Source: RGIG6307 sp964424345 (lineage in GTDB: Bacteria > Bacillota > Clostridia > Lachnospirales > Lachnospiraceae). From it: DNA of 64,000 nucleotides. Every line of letters starts with the position of its first letter. Position 1 is the first letter of the stretch. The notes below the pieces were generated by a model. It saw only the letters and a program-made list of their open reading frames with translations. It searched no databases and was not told the DNA's origin. Positions 56,127 to 64,000 of the stretch are shown here, one piece after another. The stretch covers positions 31,667 through 95,666 of the forward strand of contig CAYRIK010000002.1 in the NCBI GenBank assembly GCA_964424345.1, in the 5' to 3' direction. The position numbers were made by a program, and so were the translations under genes.

Positions 56127-57872
56127 ATGGCTTTTGACGGAATTACCATATCTTGCCTTGTCCACGAACTCTCAGAGAAATTGACAGGTGGACGTATTTA
56201 TAAAATTGCACAGCCCGAAGCAGATGAATTGCTGCTTACGATTAAAAATAACAGTACTCAATATCGTCTGACACTTTCTGCAAGTGCTAGCCTTCCTCTT
56301 GTATATTTGACAGATCAAAATAAACCAAGTCCTCTGACCGCTCCTAATTTTTGTATGCTTTTGCGTAAACATTTGCAAAACGGTCGTATTACAGCAATTT
56401 CCCAGCCAGGACTGGAACGTATCATCCATATCGATATCGAGCATTTAGATGAATTGGGAGACCTCAGACGAAAGACTTTAATCATCGAGCTTATGGGAAA
56501 ACACAGTAATATTATCTTTGTAAATGAAGATAATATGATCCTTGACAGTATCAAGCATATTTCCGGTATGGTTTCTAGTGTTCGAGAGGTACTGCCTGGC
56601 AGAACCTACTTTATTCCTCAAACACAAGATAAGCAAAATCCTTTGACAACTTCTTTTGATGAGATTTCTTCTTTTCTTTTACAAAAACCAATGCCTATTT
56701 TCAAAGCATTGTATACAACCTTTACTGGTTTAAGCCCTATTATGGCAAATGAACTTTGCCATCGTGCAGGAATTGATGCTGACACACCTACTGCTGGACT
56801 CAGTTTGTCAGACTATAAACGTTTAGCAAACACTTTTTCCGATTTGATCAATCAACTGAAAGCAAATGCTTTTTCTCCTGTAATCGTTTATCAAAATGAA
56901 GAACCGATCGAATTTGGAGTATTTCCTTTTACAATTTATGCTTCCAAAGATCAAAAAGAAACAGACTCTATTTCTAGATTAATCCAAGATTATTATGCAG
57001 AAAAGAATACTCTCACTCGTATCCGCCAAAAATCTGTTGATCTTAGAAAAGTAGTTCAAACAGCCTTAGAGCGTAATGTTAAAAAATATGATTTACAGCT
57101 TACACAAATGAAAGATACCGAAAAGAAAGAAAAATTTCGTGTTTATGGTGAACTGATTACAACATACGGATATAGTGTTGCGCCTGGTTCTAAATCTTTT
57201 GAGGCATTAAATTATTATACAGATGAAATGATTACCATTCCTTTAGATTCAACAATTCCTGTTATGGATAATGCAAAAAAATATTTTGATAAATATGCAA
57301 AATTAAAACGTACTTATGAAGCACTTTGCACACTGACCGAGGAAGTAAAATCTGAAATCGAGCATTTAGAAACAATCCTTACTTCTTTAGATATGGCACT
57401 AAAAGAAGAAGATCTTGCAGAAATCAAAGAAGAATTGATACAGACCGGATATATTAAACGTCATAATGTCGGCTCTAAAAAGACCAAAATCACTTGCAAA
57501 CCTTATCATTATATAAGCGGTGACGGATATGACATCTATGTTGGTAAAAACAACCTGCAAAATGACTATCTGACATTCCAACTTGCTACTGGAAATGACT
57601 GGTGGTTTCATGCCAAAGGTGTACCTGGTTCTCATGTCTTAGTTCGTACAAATGGTGAAACAGATATGCCTGATAACACCTTTGAAGAAGCAGGACGACT
57701 TGCAGCTTATTACAGCAAAAATCGTGGGCAAGACAAAGTAGAAATTGACTATATCCAGAAAAAACATGTCAAAAAACCTAGCAGTGCAAAACCTGGTTTT
57801 GTTGTATACTACACAAATTATTCTTTGATGATTGATAGCGACATTTCTAATATTACACTTGCATCAAACTAA
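56127..57872 (+). CDS. rqcH: NFACT-family ribosome quality control protein RqcH (fibronectin-binding-like)
   Basis: This 581-residue protein has NFACT-N (1-~180, starting MAFDGITISCLVHEL and with GGRIYKIAQPEADELLLTI), HhH, a coiled coil (~300-440) and the NFACT-R domain (KITCKPYHYISGDGYDIYVGKNNLQND, WWFHAKGVPGSHV). RqcH recruits tRNA-Ala to stalled 50S subunits to add alanine tails. Start 56127 has SD TTGGAGG 8 nt upstream, not the ATG at 56085. Confidence 0.93.
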   Translation: MAFDGITISCLVHELSEKLTGGRIYKIAQPEADELLLTIKNNSTQYRLTLSASASLPLVYLTDQNKPSPLTAPNFCMLLRKHLQNGRITAISQPGLERIIHIDIEHLDELGDLRRKTLIIELMGKHSNIIFVNEDNMILDSIKHISGMVSSVREVLPGRTYFIPQTQDKQNPLTTSFDEISSFLLQKPMPIFKALYTTFTGLSPIMANELCHRAGIDADTPTAGLSLSDYKRLANTFSDLINQLKANAFSPVIVYQNEEPIEFGVFPFTIYASKDQKETDSISRLIQDYYAEKNTLTRIRQKSVDLRKVVQTALERNVKKYDLQLTQMKDTEKKEKFRVYGELITTYGYSVAPGSKSFEALNYYTDEMITIPLDSTIPVMDNAKKYFDKYAKLKRTYEALCTLTEEVKSEIEHLETILTSLDMALKEEDLAEIKEELIQTGYIKRHNVGSKKTKITCKPYHYISGDGYDIYVGKNNLQNDYLTFQLATGNDWWFHAKGVPGSHVLVRTNGETDMPDNTFEEAGRLAAYYSKNRGQDKVEIDYIQKKHVKKPSSAKPGFVVYYTNYSLMIDSDISNITLASN

Positions 57873-57915
57873 TCCTAGAACAAGGCACTTCTTTGTAAAA
57901 TAATCTATTCTATAT

Positions 57916-57980
57916 AAAAAAAGATATACTCCGGAATATTGGACTTTTTTAACATCCATTCTCCAGAGTATATCTTTTTT
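57916..57980. terminator. Bidirectional terminator between NFACT and hydrolase genes
   Basis: AGATATACTC (57922-57931) pairs with GAGTATATCT (57966-57975), with flanking A- and T-runs and an inner loop that also pairs partly. It ends both convergent genes. Confidence 0.88.
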
Positions 57981-57981
57981 A

Positions 57982-58650
57982 TTAACCAAATTTTACAACG
58001 TCATTATATTCATTTTCTGTTGCTGCATAGTGATTTTTCTGTTCAAATAACCAGTTCCACATTTCCTGATTATTAAAGGTTGGAGTCCATGCGTTATGGC
58101 CTTCTCCTTCATAAATAGTAAGTCTTGCATTACCACCTTTATTATTCAAAGAATCAACCATTTTCTTGCTTTCTTCTGGGAATACTGTTGTATCAACGCT
58201 TCCATGGAATGCCCAAACACCCATATTTGCCATTCTTGCTGCATTCCAGTACATACCGCCGCCACAAATTGGTACGATTGCTGCAAACAGTTCTGGTCTT
58301 GACATTGCAAGCTGCCATGTTGTATAACCACCCATACTTGCACCCATTACATATACACGATCTTTATCTATAAACTCCTGATTGATCATAGCCACGATAA
58401 ATTCCTGAAGCTGTTCAAAAATACTGAACCAAGAATCTTCATAGCACTGTGGTACGATAGAAATCATATTAAGATTATATTTATCTGTTTCAACAAAAAA
58501 GTTATGTTCGTACATCAAATTGATATCACGACCTCTTCCGCCTGCTCCATGAATATAGAACAATACAGGATATTTTTCATCTTCTTTGAAATTTTCCGGA
58601 TATCGGATTACATAATCAATTTCTTTAAAACGCAAAATTTTTTTCATCAT
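57982..58650 (-). CDS. Alpha/beta hydrolase (esterase/prolyl oligopeptidase-like)
   Basis: This 222-residue hydrolase has the nucleophile elbow GASMGG (Ser105), an Asp153 in SVDTTV, and His185 in GEGHNAW. The HGAGGRGRD segment is the oxyanion hole. No signal peptide. It resembles the carboxylesterase/phospholipase group; the substrate is unknown. It is 7 nt downstream of the flippase gene. Confidence 0.87.
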   Translation of the reverse strand: MMKKILRFKEIDYVIRYPENFKEDEKYPVLFYIHGAGGRGRDINLMYEHNFFVETDKYNLNMISIVPQCYEDSWFSIFEQLQEFIVAMINQEFIDKDRVYVMGASMGGYTTWQLAMSRPELFAAIVPICGGGMYWNAARMANMGVWAFHGSVDTTVFPEESKKMVDSLNNKGGNARLTIYEGEGHNAWTPTFNNQEMWNWLFEQKNHYAATENEYNDVVKFG

Positions 58651-58657
58651 AAGCTCC

Positions 58658-60286
58658 TTAAAATTTTCTTTTTATTGTAAATTTTCTTACAATTGGTTTT
58701 AACAATGCACCCTTTGGAATGCTGTCTAATGTTTCTTCTGTAATACCTCCGCACAAAAGCATACCAAGTCCATATACCAAAACAGCAAGTATGACAGAGA
58801 TTGCGATTGCTACTATATTAATTGGCACTACAAGATATACAGCAGTATACACCAAATACGCTGCCGCTGCCATAATAAGTGAACTTAATAATGGCTTTAC
58901 AAATACTTGTTTCCAATGAATATGACACTCTAGCTCCTTGCGGACTGCTATCTGATTTAATAAGCTCATCAATCCCGCATAGATAAAGAATGCAATCGGC
59001 AATACATAAATGCCAAGCTTCGTTACTAAAAGCAATACTACTACAATTACAGTCTGTACAGCCAATGCAATCGCCGCATTGATTACTGGCTTATTTACTT
59101 TTCCAATTCCCTGCAAAATACCATTAGATACAGTAGAGAGTGAATAGAAGGCAATGGACAAAGTCATCATACGAAGCAAAATAACTGCCATCTGCAAATC
59201 CTCTGGTGTTGAAAAACGGAATAACAGATTTAAAATAGGCTCTGCAAGTGCAAACATTCCTGCTGCTGCTGGAATGGCAAATAACAACGTAGTCTGAATT
59301 GCAACTTCTACCTTTTCTCCTGCTGCTCTTCTGCCTTCTCTTGCAAATGTACCTGAAACAACCGGAATTAAAGCAGCACTCATTGCACTTGCCAATGCAA
59401 TTGGCACATCACTTAATAACACAGCTTTTCCGGAATAAATACCAAAAATAGAATAACTTTGCTGTTCTGTCATTCCATAACGTGACATAGCAATCTTCGT
59501 AAACAGATTATTATTTAATGTGATGTTAAAATTATAAATAAATGTACTTAAAATTATAGGTGTTACGATAAGCAACATAGATTTAAAAATATCACCATAT
59601 TCATCTAATACATTGCACTTATCACGCATCAAACGCTTATTAATCATCTTTTTATTGATTGCATAAGCAAATAACATAACAAAAAGTGCCATAATGACAC
59701 CTGCCATAGTTCCTAATGCACTTCCAATCGCACCATATTCAGGTGCTTGAAATTTGTTCATAAAAAAAGAGGCAGCAGCCACACTGACTGCGGCATTTAA
59801 TATTTGTTCAAAAATCTGGGAAATACTCGTCTGCACCATACTTCTATGTGCCTGAAAATATCCGCGAAGTACACCCAAAAATCCATAAATCAATATGGTA
59901 GGTGCAAAAGCACGCAATACCAATGCAGCTTTTCCTTCCAATAAAAGGTCTGCTCCAAAAAACAAAAACAGGCTGGCAACTGTTCCAACAGCACCAACAT
60001 ATATTAATGCACAATGAAAGATTCTCTGTGCATTTTTATATTCTTTTTGTTCTAATTTACCTGCCATCAGCTTTGAAATTGCCGATGGAATACTATAAGA
60101 AGCAAGCAGCAATACAATCGTGTATATATTGTATGCTGTAGAATAATATCCATTTCCTTCGTCTGTTAAAATATTAGCAAGCGGTACACGATACACTAAA
60201 CCAATAAGGCGGCAGATGATACCTGCCGCCGCCAAAATACCCGCCTGTACTACAAAATCATTATCTTTTTTTCGATTTGTACCCAT
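58658..60286 (-). CDS. Polysaccharide flippase of the MOP superfamily (SpoVB/MurJ-like)
   Basis: This 542-residue protein has about 14 membrane segments and the N-terminal VVQAGILAAAGIICRLIGLVYRVPLANIL, typical of SpoVB/YtgP oligosaccharide flippases. It should flip lipid-linked precursors such as lipid II or spore cortex units. It starts 27 nt after glgA and is probably co-transcribed with it. Confidence 0.88.
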   Translation of the reverse strand: MGTNRKKDNDFVVQAGILAAAGIICRLIGLVYRVPLANILTDEGNGYYSTAYNIYTIVLLLASYSIPSAISKLMAGKLEQKEYKNAQRIFHCALIYVGAVGTVASLFLFFGADLLLEGKAALVLRAFAPTILIYGFLGVLRGYFQAHRSMVQTSISQIFEQILNAAVSVAAASFFMNKFQAPEYGAIGSALGTMAGVIMALFVMLFAYAINKKMINKRLMRDKCNVLDEYGDIFKSMLLIVTPIILSTFIYNFNITLNNNLFTKIAMSRYGMTEQQSYSIFGIYSGKAVLLSDVPIALASAMSAALIPVVSGTFAREGRRAAGEKVEVAIQTTLLFAIPAAAGMFALAEPILNLLFRFSTPEDLQMAVILLRMMTLSIAFYSLSTVSNGILQGIGKVNKPVINAAIALAVQTVIVVVLLLVTKLGIYVLPIAFFIYAGLMSLLNQIAVRKELECHIHWKQVFVKPLLSSLIMAAAAYLVYTAVYLVVPINIVAIAISVILAVLVYGLGMLLCGGITEETLDSIPKGALLKPIVRKFTIKRKF

Positions 60287-60313
60287 AGTTTATCTTGTTA
60301 TCTTTTCTTTGTA

Positions 60314-61765
60314 TTATTTCTGATTGATTAAATCATTATACATCTCTTCATATTTCTTTGCAGAAACATTCCATGAGAAATCTGCTTTCATTGCTCTTTC
60401 TACCATCTTATCCCATGCAGTTCTGTCTTCTGTATAAACCTTTTCCGCATAATGAATTACATTCATCATATCATGTGCATTAAAGTTTGTGAAACTAAAG
60501 CCTGTACCAGTACCCTTTACTTCATTGTATGGCTCTACAGTGTCTTTCAAACCGCCTGTTTCACGAACGATTGGCAATGTACCATAGCGAAGTGACATAA
60601 GCTGACTCAAACCACAAGGCTCGAATAAAGATGGCATTAAGAATGCATCACTTGCTGCATAAATCTGGTGTGATAATGGATCAGAGTAATAAATATTTGC
60701 TGAAACCTTTTCTGGATACTTCCATGCAAAGTGACGGAACATATTTTCATACTCTGCAGAACCTGTACCAAGTACTACAATCTGTACATCATCCTGACAC
60801 ATTTCTTCCATCATGTATGCGATCAGATCAAATCCCTTCTGGTCTGTCAAACGAGAAACGATACCGATCATCATAACATCTTCTCTTTCTGGAAGACCTA
60901 ATTCTTTCTGAAGAGCAAGTTTATTCTTTACTTTTTCTTTACGGAAATTCTTTACAGAATAATTGTTGAAAATAGACTTATTTACTTCAGGATTAAAGTC
61001 TGTATAATCAATACCATTTACAATACCCTTTAACTGAGCACTCTTTGCCTGAAGTAAGCCTTCTAAAGACTCTCCATAAAATGCTGTCTTGATTTCTTCT
61101 GCATATGTCTCAGATACAGTTGTAACCTGATCTGCATATACGATACCACCCTTTAAGAGGTTTACACAACCATATGCTTCCAAACCATCCACTGTAAAAT
61201 GTTTATCAGGAAGACCAAGAACACGTTTTGCTTCATCGATGCCCCATTTACCCTGGAATTTAAGATTATGTATTGTCATGATTGTTTTGATATTTTCAAA
61301 GAACTCCTGACCTGCAAAACAGTCCTTTAAATATACTGGAAGCAGACCTGTCTGCCAGTCATGGCAATGAATGATATCTGGTTTAAATCCGATCAATGGT
61401 AAAGCTGCCAATACTGCTTTGCTGAAGAAAGAATATTTTTCAATTTCGAAGAAAGCATCATCACAGTATGGCTTAGGACCAGAAAAATAAAACTCATTAT
61501 CAATAAAATAAAAAGTAATTCCGTCCACTTTGGCTTCCATAATTCCTACATAAATGCTCTTGTAGTTATGTTCCAGATAAAACTTTGTCTTAAATGTAAG
61601 TTTATCCTTCATAGCCTCTTTCATACAGCTATACTTTGGAATGATGACACGAACATCATATTCCTCTTTGTTCAGGCTCTTTGGAAGAGAACCTACAACA
61701 TCCGCAAGACCACCTGTCTTAATAAAAGGTACACTTTCCGATGCTGCAAACAATATGTTCTTCAT
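60314..61765 (-). CDS. glgA: Glycogen synthase (GT5)
   Basis: This 483-residue enzyme has the ADP-glucose-binding KTGGLADVVG, MTIHNLKFQG and PSLFEPCGLSQLMSLRYGTLPI. It extends alpha-1,4-glucan from ADP-glucose. Start 61765 (MKNILFAASE) has GGAGG 8 nt upstream. No glgC/glgD is in the window. It follows the Spo0A-like gene with its own promoter. Confidence 0.95.
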   Translation of the reverse strand: MKNILFAASESVPFIKTGGLADVVGSLPKSLNKEEYDVRVIIPKYSCMKEAMKDKLTFKTKFYLEHNYKSIYVGIMEAKVDGITFYFIDNEFYFSGPKPYCDDAFFEIEKYSFFSKAVLAALPLIGFKPDIIHCHDWQTGLLPVYLKDCFAGQEFFENIKTIMTIHNLKFQGKWGIDEAKRVLGLPDKHFTVDGLEAYGCVNLLKGGIVYADQVTTVSETYAEEIKTAFYGESLEGLLQAKSAQLKGIVNGIDYTDFNPEVNKSIFNNYSVKNFRKEKVKNKLALQKELGLPEREDVMMIGIVSRLTDQKGFDLIAYMMEEMCQDDVQIVVLGTGSAEYENMFRHFAWKYPEKVSANIYYSDPLSHQIYAASDAFLMPSLFEPCGLSQLMSLRYGTLPIVRETGGLKDTVEPYNEVKGTGTGFSFTNFNAHDMMNVIHYAEKVYTEDRTAWDKMVERAMKADFSWNVSAKKYEEMYNDLINQK

Positions 61766-61803
61766 AAAAATTTCCTCCCGTTTGATTTTCATATCTTAGG
61801 TAT

Positions 61804-61832
61804 AGTATACTACATTTGTCCAAATATTGGAA
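61804..61832 (-). promoter_or_regulatory. Promoter of glgA
   Basis: On the minus strand, TTCCAA (61827-61832), 17-nt spacer, TATACT (61804-61809). The -35 is moderate. Confidence 0.55.
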
Positions 61833-62366
61833 CTATTTTTGTCTATTTTGCAAACGGATTTTATCTGCAATCAACGCAATAAACTCTGAATTGGTTGGTT
61901 TTCCTTTTCCATTGTGAATGGTATAACCAAAAAGGGCATCTAAAGTCTCCATTTTGCCACGGCTCCATGCAACTTCTATTGCATGACGAATAGCACGTTC
62001 TACTCTGCTTGGCGTTGTCCCAAACTTCTTTGCAATATCAGGATACAATATTTTTGTGATAGAACCTAATACCGAAGTATCATTCACACTCATAATGATT
62101 GCTTCTCGCAAATACTGATATCCCTTAATATGAGCTGGAACACCTATTTCATGTATCATATTCGTTACTTCTGCTTCTAAATCTAACGCAGGAGCCAGTT
62201 CTAGTTGTTCCAGCATTTCTTTCAGAGAATTTTTAGGTTGTTCTTGAAGTTTCCCTGCTGGTACTGTGATCATTATCTGAAATTCTTTATCTGCCTGAAT
62301 CAAATCATCCAGTATCTTGTACACATTTTTGTCGTCTCTGGTAGAGGTGAACTTTACTTGTTCCAT
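61833..62366 (-). CDS. Spo0A-like regulator lacking most of the receiver domain
   Basis: This 177-residue protein ends in a complete Spo0A DNA-binding domain (about 66-177): IHEIGVPAHIKGYQYLREAI, LGSITKILYPDIAKKF and RVERAIRHAIEVAWSRG, the recognition helix that contacts 0A boxes. Full Spo0A is about 260-270 residues with an N-terminal receiver. Here residues 1-33 (MEQVKFTSTR ... ILDDLIQADKEFQIM) resemble the first receiver strand-helix-strand, and then the chain jumps to a linker: the Asp phosphoacceptor and Lys/Thr are missing. The start at 62366 has GGAGG 8 nt upstream. Its output would be independent of phosphorelay. Two 0A-box-like sites lie upstream. Confidence 0.9.
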   Translation of the reverse strand: MEQVKFTSTRDDKNVYKILDDLIQADKEFQIMITVPAGKLQEQPKNSLKEMLEQLELAPALDLEAEVTNMIHEIGVPAHIKGYQYLREAIIMSVNDTSVLGSITKILYPDIAKKFGTTPSRVERAIRHAIEVAWSRGKMETLDALFGYTIHNGKGKPTNSEFIALIADKIRLQNRQK

Positions 62367-62394
62367 AATAAAACCTCCCTGGCTGTTTTTCACC

Positions 62395-62423
62395 ATTGTA
62401 AAACAAAGTTTCCCTAAATACAA
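62395..62423 (-). promoter_or_regulatory. Promoter of the Spo0A-like gene
   Basis: On the minus strand, TTGTAT (62418-62423), 17-nt spacer, TACAAT (62395-62400), 28 nt upstream of the start. Confidence 0.7.
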
Positions 62424-62459
62424 CGAAAAGCCATCCAAAGAATCTGCCTACAATCGACG

Positions 62460-62481
62460 TTTGACAGACATTTTTTCGACA
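62460..62481 (-). promoter_or_regulatory. Two Spo0A-box-like sites upstream of the Spo0A-like gene
   Basis: On the minus strand TGTCGAA (62475-62481) is a perfect 0A box, and TGTCAAA (62460-62466) is an accepted variant (TGTCRAA). They are 8 nt apart in the same orientation, about 70-90 nt upstream of the predicted start of transcription. Confidence 0.65.
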
Positions 62482-62489
62482 CTGTCACA

Positions 62490-63710
62490 TTATCTGTTTT
62501 TGTAAATATCAACTAAATTTAATAATACTTCTACACACTGATCCATTTTTTCGACAGTAATACATTCTGCTGGACCATGGAAATTAAATCCGCCTGTTCC
62601 AAGGTTTGGACAAGGAAGACCCATAAAGCTCAATCTTGCTCCATCTGTACCGCCACGAACTGGATTTTCCATTGGAGTAAGACCAACTTTTTGTACAGCT
62701 TCTCTTGCAGACTCAATCAAATGGAAATGAGGACGAATCTGTTCGATCATATTTGCATAGCTGTCCTTAATCTTTAATTCTACTGTTCCAGCACCGTATT
62801 TTTCATTTAAAATTGCTGCTGTGTGCTGCATAGTATCTTTTTTCTCTGCAAATTTATATTCGTCATGATCTCTTATGATATATTCCAACACAGCTTCTGT
62901 AACATCACCATGCATATCTGTCAAATGATAAAAACCTTCTCTGCCTTCTGTATGTTCTGGACGTTCATAAGCAGGAAGTGCCATATGAAATTCCATTGCC
63001 ACATTCTGTGCATTGATCATTGTATTTTTCGCACTGCCCGGATGAACACTCATACCATGGAATGTTACGCTTGCAGCAGCAGCATTAAAGTTCTCATATT
63101 CAATCTCACCTGCATCACCGCCATCTACTGTGTAAGCATATGCTGCTCCAAATCCTTCTACATCAAAGAAATCAGCACCCATTCCAACTTCTTCATCAGG
63201 TGTAAACGCGATACAAATCTTACCGTGTGGAATCTGTTCGTTTACAATACGTTCTGCCATTGTTAAAATCTCTGCAATACCAGCCTTATCATCTGCTCCT
63301 AACAATGTAGTTCCATCTGTTGTAATCAATGTTTGACCTTTCATTTCTGCTAAAAATGGAAACTGTTTTACACTAAGATATGTGCCATTTCCTGCTAAAA
63401 GCACGTCTTTTCCATCATAATTTTCGATAATCTGAGGTTTTACATTTTCACCGCTTGCAGCATCTGCAGTATCCATATGAGCAATAAAGCCAAGTGGTTT
63501 TGCTTCTTCATATCCCTTTGTTGCTGGAAGTACACCATATACATAACATTTATCATCAACTCTTACATCTTCGATGCCAAGCTGCTTCATTTCTTCCACT
63601 AACATATATGCCAGATCAAACTGTCTCATAGAAGTTGGATGTGTCATACTGTCTGAATCAGATGTTGTATGCACTTTTACATAATTTAAAAAACGTTCAT
63701 ATGCTCTCAT
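62490..63710 (-). CDS. pepT: Peptidase T (tripeptide aminopeptidase)
   Basis: This 406-residue M20B metallopeptidase has FIAHMDTAD (His78, Asp80), TLLGADDKAGIAEI with the bridging Asp, and TPDEEVGMGAD with the catalytic Glu pair. It cleaves N-terminal residues from tripeptides in the cytoplasm. The start at 63710 (MRAYERFLNY) follows GGAGCATGAT, the SD being 6 nt upstream. It has its own promoter. Confidence 0.95.
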   Translation of the reverse strand: MRAYERFLNYVKVHTTSDSDSMTHPTSMRQFDLAYMLVEEMKQLGIEDVRVDDKCYVYGVLPATKGYEEAKPLGFIAHMDTADAASGENVKPQIIENYDGKDVLLAGNGTYLSVKQFPFLAEMKGQTLITTDGTTLLGADDKAGIAEILTMAERIVNEQIPHGKICIAFTPDEEVGMGADFFDVEGFGAAYAYTVDGGDAGEIEYENFNAAAASVTFHGMSVHPGSAKNTMINAQNVAMEFHMALPAYERPEHTEGREGFYHLTDMHGDVTEAVLEYIIRDHDEYKFAEKKDTMQHTAAILNEKYGAGTVELKIKDSYANMIEQIRPHFHLIESAREAVQKVGLTPMENPVRGGTDGARLSFMGLPCPNLGTGGFNFHGPAECITVEKMDQCVEVLLNLVDIYKNR

Positions 63711-63744
63711 ATCATGCTCCTTATAAATCAAATCACTTTCTTCC

Positions 63745-63773
63745 ATTATACACGTACTGCCTTTTTTCTGCAA
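63745..63773 (-). promoter_or_regulatory. Promoter of pepT
   Basis: On the minus strand, TTGCAG (63768-63773), 17-nt spacer, TATAAT (63745-63750). Confidence 0.75.
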
Positions 63774-63822
63774 GGACAAAGCAATTAGCTTACAAAACAA
63801 AGTGGATAAATCTACTACAGCT

Positions 63823-63960
63823 CCACTATGCCTCTCTCATGAAATACTTGTTCCTCTTTGCAGTACTAGATGTAAGTTAGAAAAATACTATTTTCTTTTC
63901 GCATCGGTATATAACATCACAAAACAGTATACTTGGAAATGAGTAATTTCCTAGTATACA
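63823..63960. repeat. Intergenic hairpin repeat, copy 4 (extended)
   Basis: The core is GTATACTTGGAAAT (63927-63940), loop GAGTA, ATTTCCTAGTATAC (63946-63959), a near-perfect 14-bp stem. The 24 nt GGAAATGAGTAA...GTATA (63935-63958) are identical to copy 3. Left of the core, 63823-63861 (CCACTATGCC ... CTCTTTGC) aligns with the flank of copy 3. It abuts the terminator at 63961. Confidence 0.75.
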
Positions 63961-63993
63961 AAAAAAGACACAGTCCGAAAACTGTGTCTTTTT
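63961..63993. terminator. Bidirectional terminator at the right edge
   Basis: GACACAGT (63967-63974) pairs with ACTGTGTC (63981-63988), A6 before and T5 after. It would end a minus-strand gene beyond the window and separate it from pepT. Confidence 0.88.
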
Positions 63994-64000
63994 ATTGTTA

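Noticed and set aside
63782..63880. A T-box-like leader upstream of pepT (AGGAACAAGTA, GAGAG segments)
   Set aside because: The AGGGTGG antiterminator signature and a terminator alternative are absent, and the block is better explained as part of the repeat family.
1..64000. CRISPR array, prophage, transposase or rRNA
   Set aside because: No regular short repeats with spacers, no phage structural or integrase genes, no transposase frames and no rRNA sequence were seen.

Overview
The window looks like a chromosome segment from a low-GC, Gram-positive, spore-forming anaerobe. The best fit is Lachnospiraceae (Clostridia): it carries sigG, a ymxH/ylmC-type gene, spoVAD, a Spo0A-type regulator, a DUF5688 protein, a type II pantothenate kinase with an ECF transporter subunit, and a DUF1667-type anaerobic glycerol-3-phosphate dehydrogenase operon. 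The family is inferred from gene content, not from a database search. Nearly all genes lie on the minus strand. Plus-strand exceptions are a truncated gene at the left edge, a three-gene sugar-nucleotide/glycosyltransferase cluster (21.2-23.7 kb), sigG (44.3 kb) and the NFACT gene (56.1 kb). I saw no prophage, insertion sequence, CRISPR array or rRNA.

Layout, left to right. 0.2-2.7 kb: a small microcompartment satellite (two EutS/PduU-type shell genes and a EutP/PduV GTPase) followed by an orphan substrate-binding lipoprotein, behind one strong promoter with a perfect hairpin/operator. 2.7-8.7 kb: the macromolecular synthesis operon dnaG-rpoD-trmK-nif3-like-uridine kinase. 8.8-11.5 kb: lrgAB, tRNA-Leu, a 45-residue membrane protein, a VanZ-like gene with a stop codon just after its apparent start, and a candidate small RNA. 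11.5-20 kb: an ECF-type sigma factor and an intracellular glycan operon (fructokinase, aldose 1-epimerase, GH78 rhamnosidase, GH38 mannosidase). 20-26.2 kb: spoVAD, then a deoxy-amino-sugar and glycosyltransferase cluster convergent with a HAD/GpsA-like/GtrA cluster. 26.2-34.5 kb: pantothenate uptake and phosphorylation, a serine hydrolase, an EEP-family enzyme, a polysaccharide deacetylase, and a glpA/glpB-like/DUF1667 operon with a TetR regulator. 34.5-45 kb: ligA, a pseudouridine synthase, a ferritin-like protein, an SH3 protein, tRNA-Arg, DUF5688, efp, the shikimate genes aroE-aroK-aroQ with yqeG and nrdR, and sigG. 45-58 kb: a glycosyltransferase, rny, the rimO-pgsA-cinA-recA-recX cluster, the yicC-gmk-rpoZ cluster, a sugar kinase and the NFACT gene. 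58-64 kb: a hydrolase, a SpoVB-type flippase, glgA, a receiver-deleted Spo0A paralogue and pepT.

Four things stand out. (1) A Spo0A-like protein at 61833-62366 keeps the complete DNA-binding domain, but most of the phosphoacceptor receiver appears to be deleted; two Spo0A-box-like sites lie upstream. (2) A candidate ~90-nt small RNA at 11058-11145 has its own promoter, an exposed anti-Shine-Dalgarno CCUCC segment and a very strong terminator hairpin. (3) A family of intergenic hairpin repeats (core GGAAATGAGTAATTTCC) sits directly beside terminators near 8.7, 9.95, 11.37 and 63.94 kb. (4) The orphan microcompartment locus. Promoters, SOS boxes and a sporulation-type sigG promoter are called by eye from motif spacing. 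Expression, homology and structure claims were not computed.
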